Origin: Collimonas sp. PA-H2
GTDB taxonomy: Bacteria; Pseudomonadota; Gammaproteobacteria; Burkholderiales; Burkholderiaceae_D
Length of the DNA stretch: 64,000 bases
Reading direction: 5' to 3'
Assembly (NCBI RefSeq): GCF_002564105.1
Contig: NZ_PDBX01000001.1
Coordinates: 4,092,001-4,156,000 of the forward strand
Part shown: piece by piece, positions 8,287 to 16,660 of the stretch
How positions within the stretch are numbered: position 1 is the first letter of the stretch
How the letters are laid out: every line of letters starts with the position of its first letter
Notes under the pieces: model-generated
The model's input: the letters and a program-made list of their open reading frames with translations, nothing else
Database searches by the model: none
Told to the model about the DNA's origin: nothing
Made by a program: the position numbers and the translations under genes

Positions 8287-10728
8287 TCAAATGGAGATTT
8301 GGCGCTTGGTGATGACTTTGGTTCTCTGCGCTATTGGCAACATTGGCGCCCCCAAACTCTTCGGCCCTGGCAAACTGTGCGTCGCGGCATGTGCCACATA
8401 TGCACCATTGGTGCCGTGCTCGATGCCGCCGGCATTGAACTTGGCATAGCTGCCGCCGCCATTGACTATGACTTCTTCCTTGGCGGTGATGGTGATGCGA
8501 TTGGCCGTTTGCGTGATGTTCAATTTTGCCAAAATATTGATGCTGTCCGACAGAGCTTGTACATCGATGTCCCCGGCGGCGGCTACCAACTTCATGCCGG
8601 CTTTTTGCACCATCAAACGGAAGGTCTTGCCGATGCTGGCAAATACACTGTCGCCGCTGGCAATCGACAAGCTTTTGCCGGTTGTGATGGCAGTGTGCTG
8701 GTCGCTGGAGATATGGGTCGACTGCGCCGTCGTGGTCTCAATGCCGGCGGGACTGGCCAGCACCAGGTGCGGCGCGGATAGTTCTGGAAAGCTGCCGCTA
8801 TCGCTTGCGCCGCTGCCCTTGATCGCATCATTCTGTGCCTTGAGGATTTTCGCAACTTCGGCCTGCTGTCCTTGCTTCTCCTGCACCCCAGCCTGCTGCG
8901 CAGCATCCGCCAGCGTCTCGTGCTGGTCACGCGCGGCAGTCAGGCGCTGCACGGTCTCGCCCATGTCTTTGATGTGTGAGGCAGCGTTGTTGCGGGCCTC
9001 GGTGGTAATCAGCATCCCCTTGGCTGAGCGCGCTACGCCATGGCCGTCTGTGCGCAATTCCCAGCCGTCACCCCGTGCATCCTTGCGCCCGGCATTGTCT
9101 TCAATCCGGGTGATGCTACCCAGACTCAGCTGGCTATGCTGGTGATCGCTTTTCAGCTGTGCCTGGATCTTGCCGTTGGTGTCGTCCAGCACCAGGTGGT
9201 TGCTTCTCCCTCCTGGCTGGTTGCCGCCGTTGGGTGTCAATTCGCGGCTTCTGAAGCCCATCAATGACTGCTGGGTCGCCAGCTTCCAGGGCGGCATGTT
9301 GCGCTGGTTGTAGACGCTGCCGGTGACAATGGGCCGGTCGGGATTGCCGTCTAGCCATTGGACCAGGCATTCCGAGCCGACCCGGGGAATCGATTTGGCG
9401 CCCAGTTCGCCGCCGGCCCAAGAGCTGGCGACACGCACCCAGGCGGAGCTGCGTTCATCGTTGTTGCCGATGCGGTCCCAGTGGAACTGGACCCGGATGC
9501 GGCCGAATTCATCAGTATGGACGCTGCCCTGGCCTGACGGACCGACGACCGTCACGGTTTGCGGGAACGTGATCCTGGTGTCGACGCTGTTGAACTGGCG
9601 GCCGGGTCGCCAGGGAATGGTTTTACGAATGCAGGTGAAAGTATTGCTGTAGGCAGATTTCTCTGTTGTCTCTTGCAGATAATTATTCGTTGCCGTATGG
9701 CTTACCGTCAGGATCAGGAATTCATTTTTCCCTGCCTCTTTATGACCATAGTGGCCGCTCAAACGGAACCAGTACCCAGGGATGACAGAGCGGTTATTGC
9801 CTGCGGCTTCAAAGTGTTTGCCTTTCGCTTCAATCTCTTCCATACGGCGCCGTGACAGCTGGTCAGCGCCTTGTGTGTTCTTGACGCCGTAGGCGCCCAC
9901 ATATTCATAGGATTCGATATCAAGGACGCTGCTGCCTTGCTTGTTCAGGGTCGGCACGCCGGCATTGATCGGCACTGGGTTCTTGAAGTTGAAGCCGCCT
10001 ATCGATACGGAACCGGGAACGATCTGGCGCACTGGCGAAAACTCGCCTATGCCGTCTTCTTCGGTGGCGCCGCCATGGCGCTGGAAACGGATCTCGGGGC
10101 CGCCGTCTATCGGTTCCGCGCGCGTCGAGTCGTCGCTGATGATCAGCTTGTGGCCTTGCGCGCTGTGCTGGAAGTGATACAGCAAGCCGGCATTTTCAAG
10201 GCGTCTGTGTATGTAATTATGGTCGCTTTCGTCAAACTGAAAGGCATCTGTAAATATTGGATCTTCGCCGCTAACCTGGAAATCCCAGTCGGGCAGGGTG
10301 CCGTAGTCTTTGAAGATGATGTCGATCTGTTCGCCCAGCGTCTTACCGTGAAAAATGTAGTTGTCCTTGCGCAGGCGCAGGTACTGTGTCCACGGACCTA
10401 GTTTGGCCTGGTAGAAGGTGATAGCCCCATCCGTGCGAGTCAATCTGAACTCGAAACAGTAACCGGAAAAATATCGGAGGCTGCCGTCAGCCTTGACCAG
10501 TTCCACGCAAAACAGCTTTCCTTGCAGGTCTTTGAGAGCCAGGCCAGCGTCGTCAGAAAGCAGCTCAACGGAAAAATCAAAGTCCCGCGACAGACTTTCG
10601 ACGGCATCGAGTTTGTTAACCAGGAGTTGCGCTTGCGGCCCATCGTCATGGGGAAACGACAGGCGCAGGATACGGCTGTTCTGTCGCCCTTGTATCAAGG
10701 CCGATAAGGATTGAAGCAAACTACTCAT
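8287..10728 (-). CDS. vgrG: Type VI secretion spike protein VgrG
   Basis: An 813-aa VgrG. Residues 1-400 form the gp27-like base (ILRLSFPHDDGPQAQLLVNKLDAVE, YFSGYCFEFRLTRTDG, FQFDESDHNYIHRRLENAGLLYHF). Residues ~400-475 are the gp5 OB-fold (VHTDEFGRIRVQFHWDR, SSAWVRVASSWAGG, GSECLVQWLDGNPDRPIVTGSVYN). The C-terminus has the DUF2345 beta-helix-like repeat ending in NGGGSYAKFNAGGIEHGTNG. The spike trimer caps the Hcp tube and carries effectors into target cells. No other T6SS structural gene is in the window, so this is an orphan vgrG islet that would use a main cluster elsewhere. The effector candidate follows directly. Confidence 0.95.
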   Translation of the reverse strand: MSSLLQSLSALIQGRQNSRILRLSFPHDDGPQAQLLVNKLDAVESLSRDFDFSVELLSDDAGLALKDLQGKLFCVELVKADGSLRYFSGYCFEFRLTRTDGAITFYQAKLGPWTQYLRLRKDNYIFHGKTLGEQIDIIFKDYGTLPDWDFQVSGEDPIFTDAFQFDESDHNYIHRRLENAGLLYHFQHSAQGHKLIISDDSTRAEPIDGGPEIRFQRHGGATEEDGIGEFSPVRQIVPGSVSIGGFNFKNPVPINAGVPTLNKQGSSVLDIESYEYVGAYGVKNTQGADQLSRRRMEEIEAKGKHFEAAGNNRSVIPGYWFRLSGHYGHKEAGKNEFLILTVSHTATNNYLQETTEKSAYSNTFTCIRKTIPWRPGRQFNSVDTRITFPQTVTVVGPSGQGSVHTDEFGRIRVQFHWDRIGNNDERSSAWVRVASSWAGGELGAKSIPRVGSECLVQWLDGNPDRPIVTGSVYNQRNMPPWKLATQQSLMGFRSRELTPNGGNQPGGRSNHLVLDDTNGKIQAQLKSDHQHSQLSLGSITRIEDNAGRKDARGDGWELRTDGHGVARSAKGMLITTEARNNAASHIKDMGETVQRLTAARDQHETLADAAQQAGVQEKQGQQAEVAKILKAQNDAIKGSGASDSGSFPELSAPHLVLASPAGIETTTAQSTHISSDQHTAITTGKSLSIASGDSVFASIGKTFRLMVQKAGMKLVAAAGDIDVQALSDSINILAKLNITQTANRITITAKEEVIVNGGGSYAKFNAGGIEHGTNGAYVAHAATHSLPGPKSLGAPMLPIAQRTKVITKRQISI

Positions 10729-11147
10729 ACGGGGTTCCTCGAAATTGAACCGTTATCAATAAGAATGTTTTTTTGATAATTCAGACAGAGCATTCTACTT
10801 GATAAATGCTTCATTAAAGCATAACCGCCAACGTATTCGGTTGCCATTGAGAAATGTTTGCAAGTGGTGGATTTTGCAAGAATTTACACTGTTGTTGGAA
10901 TTTTGAAACAACGGTGAGCGTGAGCTGCACTATATCGCTGCATCAGGTGATGCCAAGCTAGGCGCATGGTTTGACTGACAAGTGATTTGCAATGTTGATA
11001 ATATGCAATAATCAAGAGGCATTAGATGAATGCAGCCGTCGCAGGGAGGATTTCCGCTAGTCTGTTGCCGTTTAATGCGCTCTGAATGGAACATGCATCG
11101 GTATAACTTCGCAGGGCAAAACTAAACATCTAACCACAATCATTAAA
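10729..11147. other. Divergent intergenic region, vgrG / nuclease
   Basis: 419 bp, AT-rich, between the divergent vgrG and the Mrr-like gene. It should hold both promoters. I see no convincing hairpin, repeat or RNA gene in it. Confidence 0.5.
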
Positions 11148-12776
11148 ATGGCTCGAAACCTATTTGTTACTGCTTTGCGCGAAGCAGGCAAGCAAGCTCA
11201 ACGAAGCGCCCAAGCAACTACAAGAGAGCGCGCTCGGATGTTGAGAGAGCAAGCTCGATTAACGAGGGAAATGGAGCGCGACAACAAGCGTGAAGAAAAG
11301 GAAAGACAGCGGCAATATACAGAGGATCGTATTGCCGAAGTAGACGATCAAAACGATGAAATCAATGATTCGATTGAAGTATTAAATACCTTACTAGTTG
11401 AGGGTATGAATACGGCCCCAAGTCTAAATTTTGATAGCCTGCGAGTTGCTCCTAAAGAATGCAAACTGGATCTCGGGAGCCTCGCTACTCCACTTTTGCC
11501 TCCTTCTGAGAAGGCAACACCTAAACCAAACATCTTGATTGCCTGGCTCCCTCCTGTGAAGAAGGCCTATGACGCGAAGCGCCTAGAGTCACAACGGTTT
11601 CACGACAAAATGCTTGCCGACTATAAGCTTAAAGAAGCAACCAGAAAGACCTCTGTCCAAAAACTGGAAGAAGCGTATGGTCGTCAAGTGCATGAAGCAG
11701 AAAAGATTGCAAAGGATGCTAATGCCGAAATCGATAAATGGCAAAGAGCAATTGTAAAGGGAGAGCCCGAAGCGGTTGCGGAATATTTTAGAACAGTACT
11801 AGAAAGCAGCGATTACCCCGAAGGATTTCCACGAGACTCACGAGCCGTCTACGTTGCAGAATCAAAGCAGTTGGTTATTGAATACGCTCTTCCAAAAATG
11901 AATGACGTCGTACCAATGGTAAAAACCTATAAGTACGTCAAAACAAGCGACTCTATTACAGAATCTGCCCGTCCGGAAAACCAGCGTCGTTCAATTTACA
12001 GTGAGGTCGTCGCCCAAACAACTCTTCGTTGCTTGTGGGAGGTTTTTACATCGGATGACCTTTGCTTAGTAGACACAGTGGTTTTGAGTGGCTATGTAGA
12101 TACGATCAACCCAAGCACCGGAAAGGGGATTAGACCGTGTTTGGTTACTGTTCGTGTAACAAGGGATGCAATTAACAATATCGATTTACAAAAAGCTGAA
12201 GCCATTCCGTGTCTTCGAGAATTGAAAGCATCATTTTCAAAGAGCCCTGGTGAATTAGCGCCCGTAAGGCCGATTCTTGAACTGAACATGTTTGATGCAA
12301 GATTTGTACAGGAATCTGACGTACTGTCGACCTTGGACTACCGATCAAATTTAATGGATCTGACCCCAGGTGATTTTGAATCACTTATCACCAATTTATT
12401 TCAAAAAATGGGGCTAGATACCAAGATGACTCAAGCGTCGCGCGACGGCGGCGTCGATTGTGTGGCGTTTGACCCGCGCCCCATTTTTGGGGGGAAAGTG
12501 GTTATCCAAGCAAAACGCTACAAAAACACCGTTGGCGTAAGTGCAGTTCGCGATTTATACGGGACTATGCAGAATGAGGGCGCATCGAAAGGTATATTGG
12601 TAACAACAAGCGGCTACGGGAAAGCAGCATTTGATTTTGCGAACGGGAAGCCTTTGGAGCTACTCGACGGTGGAAATCTACTTTATTTATTGAAGGAGCA
12701 CTCAGGGCTTGATGCAAAAATCGTCATGCCTGACGAATGGCAAGATATCGCACTAGATAGGCGTGAAAATGAATAA
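11148..12776 (+). CDS. Mrr-like restriction endonuclease with N-terminal coiled coil
   Basis: A 542-aa cytosolic protein. Residues ~15-80 are strongly charged (TRERARMLREQARLTREMERDNKREEKERQRQ), a predicted coiled coil, with a second helical stretch around 155-210. The C-terminal ~140 residues form a PD-(D/E)xK nuclease of the Mrr catalytic family: GDFESLITNLFQKMG with Glu411, then DGGVDCVAF with Asp437, and VVIQAKRY with Gln454-Ala-Lys456, the D...QxK active site. KGILVTTSGYGKAAFDFA matches the family C-terminus. No methyltransferase or specificity gene is adjacent, so a modification-dependent (type IV-like) or abortive-defence nuclease is plausible. Base composition is lower in GC than flanking core genes, consistent with transfer. 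No clear Shine-Dalgarno is visible. Confidence 0.82.
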   Translation: MARNLFVTALREAGKQAQRSAQATTRERARMLREQARLTREMERDNKREEKERQRQYTEDRIAEVDDQNDEINDSIEVLNTLLVEGMNTAPSLNFDSLRVAPKECKLDLGSLATPLLPPSEKATPKPNILIAWLPPVKKAYDAKRLESQRFHDKMLADYKLKEATRKTSVQKLEEAYGRQVHEAEKIAKDANAEIDKWQRAIVKGEPEAVAEYFRTVLESSDYPEGFPRDSRAVYVAESKQLVIEYALPKMNDVVPMVKTYKYVKTSDSITESARPENQRRSIYSEVVAQTTLRCLWEVFTSDDLCLVDTVVLSGYVDTINPSTGKGIRPCLVTVRVTRDAINNIDLQKAEAIPCLRELKASFSKSPGELAPVRPILELNMFDARFVQESDVLSTLDYRSNLMDLTPGDFESLITNLFQKMGLDTKMTQASRDGGVDCVAFDPRPIFGGKVVIQAKRYKNTVGVSAVRDLYGTMQNEGASKGILVTTSGYGKAAFDFANGKPLELLDGGNLLYLLKEHSGLDAKIVMPDEWQDIALDRRENE

Positions 12777-12846
12777 TATGGAGCGGCCTACGATGCTAGG
12801 TAAGGTGGTCAACGATCATCCATTGGTGAGCGGAGGAGGAAGTGCG

Positions 12847-12880
12847 GCAAAGCCCGTATTCTCGCGGGCCGTGCTTTTTT
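12847..12880 (+). terminator. Rho-independent terminator after the Mrr-like gene
   Basis: GCCCG and CGGGC pair across an 8-nt loop, with outer GCA/TGC pairing, followed by six T. It lies 70 bp after the stop codon. Confidence 0.7.
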
Positions 12881-12943
12881 AGATCTAGCAGTCGACGACG
12901 GTGACGCAATGCTAATGAACAAAGCAATTATTTGAGGCGTATC

Positions 12944-13072
12944 GGTAGATAACGTACAAATCCTGCCCCCGCAACCAAAAAAGACGGACCAGCTACTTGC
13001 TTAGTAGTCGGCCCGTTTTCATTTTGGCTCAGACTTCATCGCCTTGCGGTTCAATTTCCATTTTTCCGAAGA
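12944..13072 (+). repeat. R2: degenerate tRNA-fMet 3' end plus terminator copy
   Basis: Starts GGTAGATAACGTACAAATCC, then the tRNA acceptor end CTGCCCCCGCAACCA and the hairpin ACGGACCAGCTACT...AGTAGTCGGCCCGT with TTTT. The T-stem is broken (CGTACAAATCC instead of GGTTCAAATCC) and no D- or anticodon arm precedes it, so it is not a tRNA gene. Similarity to R3 continues about 50 bp past the hairpin (TTCATCGCCTTG against TTCATCGTCTTG). It ends islet (a) and begins islet (b). Confidence 0.8.
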
Positions 13073-13293
13073 TACCGCGCAGAATAGTATGAGACCGCTG
13101 GTCTGTTGTCTTGCAGCGCGCTAGATAGGTCCATCAGCATTTCTTTGAACAGGCGGGCAACATCCGGCGCCAATGCTTTTTGTTGACTGGCATCAGTTTC
13201 AATGGACCGCCGGATTGCGACGAGCTTGTTCCTTTGCTCGCAAAATTGATAATCATCTAGCCGTCCTGATGTACAAACGCCGCTCTAGGCTGG

Positions 13294-13809
13294 TCACTTT
13301 GCTTCCGATGAAGAAAACATTGGGTTGCCACTAGCGGTGGCTGATGCTGGGACTTCCTCCTGCAAGACGTCCCAATGCTCAACCACCTTGCCGTCTTTCA
13401 AGCGGAATATGTCGACGGCGACCATTGGCTTCGGTCCCCAACCAACGTAACGACCGTGGACCATCACCAGATCGCCTTCGGCCACCGCCATACCCGGCTG
13501 GTAAGAAAAGTCCTTGGGCAATTTGGGGATCAGTTCCTTTATCGCATTCGGGCCACTTGAGATAGTGGGGTTATGCTGGATATAGTTTGCGGCGAAGTAT
13601 TTGTCGACGACACTTGGATCTCGATCAATGAATGCCCCGGTCAATGCATGAAGGGCTACCTGCTTATTGCTTTCCATAGTAGTTCCTGAAGTTGGTGTCG
13701 AAGGTTTTCCTGCGGCGTTAATTGTCGGTGTTGGGTCACCCGAATGGACCATGCCCGAAGCGGTAAACAGCACTGTGACCAACGCCATACGAATTCTTGA
13801 AGTGTACAT
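13294..13809 (-). CDS. Exported SnoaL-like (NTF2-fold) protein
   Basis: A 171-aa protein with an N-terminal signal peptide (MYTSRIRMALVTVLFTASGMVHSG). It then shows an NTF2-like alpha+beta cone fold of the SnoaL-like type: ALTGAFIDRDPSVVDKYFAANYIQHNPTISSGPNAIKELI, then VAEGDLVMVHGRYVGWGP and VAVDIFRLKDGKVVEHWDVLQEEVP. Such proteins are described as aldol-condensation-like or ligand-binding folds; the actual substrate is unknown. It is alone in orientation within islet (b). A perfect 6-bp-arm inverted repeat lies ~55 bp upstream of the start. Confidence 0.85.
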   Translation of the reverse strand: MYTSRIRMALVTVLFTASGMVHSGDPTPTINAAGKPSTPTSGTTMESNKQVALHALTGAFIDRDPSVVDKYFAANYIQHNPTISSGPNAIKELIPKLPKDFSYQPGMAVAEGDLVMVHGRYVGWGPKPMVAVDIFRLKDGKVVEHWDVLQEEVPASATASGNPMFSSSEAK

Positions 13810-14406
13810 AGTTGAACTTCTCCGTTGAAATTTAACTTGGTCGGCAAGAGTCTAGTGATATCTCACCAGCATGGTGAAATGAATCAGGAGGGATCGGGGT
13901 CAATCATTTGTGCATTGAAGTAACTTAGGCATATTTCATTATGTCGTCAAGAAATATTTTGTCAAATTGACACTAATTGTTACCCAATGTGACGTTTGAA
14001 AGTAAAGGGGGAGTGGGCTTCTCAGGCGTGTTTTTGATGTGGTAACTACATAAACAACGCCTAACTTATCGATAGCTAATTGCAGGGGAAATAATCCCAA
14101 AGCCCCTGTTGCCGCATGCTTTTTAGAGCGAACGTGAACTGTTGCAGGCTAGTCTGTTGTCCGTGCACGCAGGCGGCTGACACTGTATTGAATTGCGCTT
14201 GCGTTTGACGCCATCGCTACTTATGCTAAAGACTTCTGCGAAAACAGGTGTGGTGCGGGCCAGGGTGGAAGAGGTTCGCGCTAATTTCCCGTGACCACCT
14301 CGGTCTATCTCCGTCAGTTTGAATTACCGGTTCGTTCCTCGGATGTCTCCGTTGATTCGGTAGCCATCTCGACCCAGCAATCAGCCAATCACATGAGGGT
14401 ATTGCC
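13810..14406. other. 597-bp divergent intergenic region
   Basis: Lies between the SnoaL-like and MBL-fold genes. Apart from the inverted repeat at 13863-13877 I see no gene, RNA or terminator. It presumably holds both promoters. Confidence 0.5.
13863..13877. promoter_or_regulatory. Candidate operator (perfect inverted repeat)
   Basis: TCACCA-GCA-TGGTGA, perfect 6-bp arms with a 3-bp spacer, about 55 bp upstream of the SnoaL-like gene. The size suits a dimeric regulator site; no regulator gene is adjacent. Confidence 0.4.
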
Positions 14407-15279
14407 ATGACTGAAGCCAAAACAAACAATGCGGCGTTGCAGTGGGAGCTATTGGTCAAGAAGCGCAACAGCGATCCCAGCCGGGTGCCACCGGGCAATG
14501 AATCTCTCACGGAATCTCTCATCTGGATAACCAACACGGTCACTCTGCTCTATGGCGAGCGGGATGCCATGCTGGTCGATACTTTTCTTCCCAACGAGCA
14601 GAACGAAGAACTGGCTGACTGGATCGCAGCCAGCGGGAAGAACCTCACCATGGTGTACATCACCCATGCCCATCCCGACCATTTTTGCGGCTTGAAGCTG
14701 TTGCTTGATCGCTTCCCAGGTGCGCGGGCTGTTGCCCCTCCACAGGTGGTCAAGGCCATGCATGCCACGATCGCCCCGGATATGGTAAAGAACGTTTGGG
14801 AACGACTTTGGCCGGGACAGCTCCCGAAAGAGCTAATCGCCGCCGACGTGCTGGAAGGCAATGAGTTCGAACTGGAAGGGCACAAGATTGTGGTGGTGGA
14901 TATCGGGCACACCGATTGCGATCACTCAACATGCTTGCATGTTCCGTCCATCGACCTGGTCATATCCGGAGACGCCGTCTATAACGGTGCTCATCTCTAC
15001 CTGGCGGAGTCGAACAAGCAAGGGCGCCTCGACTGGTTGGGTGCACTCGATAAAATCGAAGCGCTGAATCCGCGCGCGGTGATCGCCGGGCATGGTGTAC
15101 TAAAACCAGACAGCGACCTCCGGCATATCCAGGCGACGCGCCAATACCTCCTCGATTTCAACCGCCTGGACGAGGCGACGACGACAGCCCGCGAGCTCTA
15201 CGACCAAATGCTGGAACTCTATCCGGATCGCACCAACCCGGGTTCGCTATGGGGCGGGGCCAAGGCCGCCAAGGCTTAG
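14407..15279 (+). CDS. MBL-fold metallo-hydrolase
   Basis: A 290-aa metallo-beta-lactamase-fold enzyme without signal peptide. The zinc motif is intact: THAHPDHF (His87, His89, Asp91, His92), HTDCDHS for the third ligand region, VISGDAVYNG for the bridging Asp, and VIAGHGVLK for the last His. The family covers beta-lactamases, glyoxalase II, lactonases and sulfur-metabolism enzymes. The sequence fits a general hydrolase of the glyoxalase-II-like branch, and the substrate cannot be told. A GAGGG ribosome site precedes the ATG. It is the second gene of islet (b), divergent from the SnoaL-like gene, and followed within 40 bp by repeat R3. Confidence 0.9.
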   Translation: MTEAKTNNAALQWELLVKKRNSDPSRVPPGNESLTESLIWITNTVTLLYGERDAMLVDTFLPNEQNEELADWIAASGKNLTMVYITHAHPDHFCGLKLLLDRFPGARAVAPPQVVKAMHATIAPDMVKNVWERLWPGQLPKELIAADVLEGNEFELEGHKIVVVDIGHTDCDHSTCLHVPSIDLVISGDAVYNGAHLYLAESNKQGRLDWLGALDKIEALNPRAVIAGHGVLKPDSDLRHIQATRQYLLDFNRLDEATTTARELYDQMLELYPDRTNPGSLWGGAKAAKA

Positions 15280-15318
15280 GGCCATCAGATCTGGTTGTGG
15301 CGCTATTTCAAGCGGATA

Positions 15319-15450
15319 GGTAGATAACGTACAAATCCCGCCGCCCCAACCAATTAAAGACGGACCAGCTACTAGTTTTAGTAGCTGGTCCGTTTTCATT
15401 TTGGCTTAAGCTTCATCGTCTTGTAGTTCAATTTGGTTTTCCCGACGATA
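15319..15450 (+). repeat. R3: degenerate tRNA-fMet 3' end plus terminator copy
   Basis: Same layout as R2: GGTAGATAACGTACAAATCC, a mutated acceptor end (CGCCGCCCCAACCA), the hairpin ACGGACCAGCTACTAG...TAGTAGCTGGTCCGT, TTTT, and ~45 bp more shared with R2. It separates islets (b) and (c). Confidence 0.8.
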
Positions 15451-15471
15451 GCCGGTTGTGGTTTGTAATGA

Positions 15472-15502
15472 TGGAGGCTGCGGGAATCGAACCCGCCGCC
15501 GT
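15472..15502 (-). other. tRNA/tmRNA 3'-end remnant (T-arm) on the - strand
   Basis: Read on the - strand it gives a perfect T-arm, GCGGG-TTCGATT-CCCGC, followed by AGCCTCCA, the 3' end of a tRNA- or tmRNA-like RNA. No body of an RNA gene follows, so it is a fragment, probably another attachment-site scar. A similar piece occurs at 16476-16506 after R4. Confidence 0.55.
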
Positions 15503-15543
15503 CAAAAGTACAGATTCTTATATGAACTAGATATATTTTCCAC

Positions 15544-16131
15544 CTAGGCTGCGTTCTTAATTAGATCTTTGATTTCGGCAAGCCAACGTGCGCGCTCCTC
15601 GGGTGTGCTTCCCGATACAGGGCCATACATCCGTCTGATAAAATTTTTAACGCCACAAAGATCAAATATACAATTGCGCCAAATCTGCTCAAGGGGATCG
15701 CCGAATACCGCCATCTCACGCTTCATTGGCGTGTTCGAAGTATTGAAAACAAGAGCGCACTTGGCCCTCAATAATCCAATTGGCAAGCCTGAAAAATCGG
15801 TATTCTCTTCGTATCGGTAAGCTGTATCGAGCCTAAGTACTCGATCTACCCAGCCTTTGAGGATTGCAGGAGGTTGCCCCCACCAATTGGGATGAAAAAT
15901 CAATATCAAATCGGCGCGAGAAATCTCGGAACAATGCTGTTCGACGAGCTGATCGTGGGAGGTATTGTTTTGACTTTCATTATTTCTTTGAATCGGATCA
16001 AATTGTTCCGCATAGAGATCGTGAATGACGAGTTGATAGCCGAGTTGCTGGAGCGTTTGCTGAGATTCTGCTGCCATGGCATGACTCATGCTATTTGAGT
16101 TCGGATTGGCGACGACAATAAGTGCAAGCAT
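15544..16131 (-). CDS. Flavodoxin-fold NAD(P)H oxidoreductase (NQO1/KefF type)
   Basis: A 195-aa soluble FMN/FAD enzyme of the NAD(P)H quinone-oxidoreductase family. The N-terminal flavin-phosphate loop is VVANPNSNSMSHAMA. HDLYAEQFDPI, LILIFHPNWWGQPPAILKGWVDRVL and FNTSNTPMKREMAVFGDPLEQIW are characteristic of the KefF/MdaB/YwrO group. These reduce quinones or electrophiles by two electrons. No kef transporter lies nearby, so a general detoxification role is more likely than KefC regulation. It is the only gene of islet (c), flanked by R3 and R4, and its modest GC fits acquisition. Confidence 0.9.
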   Translation of the reverse strand: MLALIVVANPNSNSMSHAMAAESQQTLQQLGYQLVIHDLYAEQFDPIQRNNESQNNTSHDQLVEQHCSEISRADLILIFHPNWWGQPPAILKGWVDRVLRLDTAYRYEENTDFSGLPIGLLRAKCALVFNTSNTPMKREMAVFGDPLEQIWRNCIFDLCGVKNFIRRMYGPVSGSTPEERARWLAEIKDLIKNAA

Positions 16132-16298
16132 AATTGAGCTTCCGATCGTAACAAGTCATTAATCCTATATCTTATCGAGCATTTTTCAAAAGCAGGGGTA
16201 CTTGTATTGCACCGTTTTTGAAATCAGAGATTCATGGCTCATTTCCTCATAGGTGCCCGAACTACATCCGTAGGGCGACACGCTACTTCAGTCGAATT

Positions 16299-16390
16299 GG
16301 TATATAACGTACAAATTCTGCCCCCGCAACCAATAAAAGACGGACCAGCTACTTGCTTAGTAGTTGGTCCGCTGTCATTTCTGCTTAGTT
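16299..16390 (+). repeat. R4: degenerate tRNA-fMet 3' end plus terminator copy
   Basis: GGTATATAACGTACAAATTC, then the intact acceptor end CTGCCCCCGCAACCA and a hairpin nearly identical to R1 (ACGGACCAGCTACTTG...AGTAGTTGGTCCG). The T-run is degraded to CTGTC. It separates islets (c) and (d). Confidence 0.8.
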
Positions 16391-16475
16391 TTTTTTCTTT
16401 CGTCCGTTGCCCGTAAGTTTCTCTACAAGCATCTGGTTGAATGCGCGTTCTTCGACGGTCTGAAGTGATTTGCAA

Positions 16476-16506
16476 TGGTGGCGGCGGCGGGAATCGAAAC
16501 CGCGTC
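16476..16506 (-). other. tRNA/tmRNA 3'-end remnant on the - strand
   Basis: On the - strand it reads GCGGTTTCGATTCCCGC then CGCCGCCACCA, a T-arm and acceptor end terminating in CCA. One T-stem pair is lost. It resembles the fragment at 15472-15502 in position and sequence. Confidence 0.5.
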
Positions 16507-16541
16507 TCGGTTTTAAGAAATCTCAGTCCGTGTAAAACGGC

Positions 16542-16571
16542 AAAAAAGCCCGGTCGACAAGTCGACCGGGC
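16542..16571 (-). terminator. Strong terminator of the M66-like protease gene
   Basis: GCCCGGTCGAC and its exact complement (11 bp, 2-nt loop) at 16548-16571. On the - strand it is followed by six T (the A-run at 16542-16547). It lies 90 bp after the protease stop. Confidence 0.85.
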
Positions 16572-16660
16572 GCGAAGATACGATTTAGCGGGGCAGCGTT
16601 ATCTGGCCGCTTGCCGCACATCTTTCTTGCTTGTTTTCCCCGTTGCTTCTCGCATGGTTA

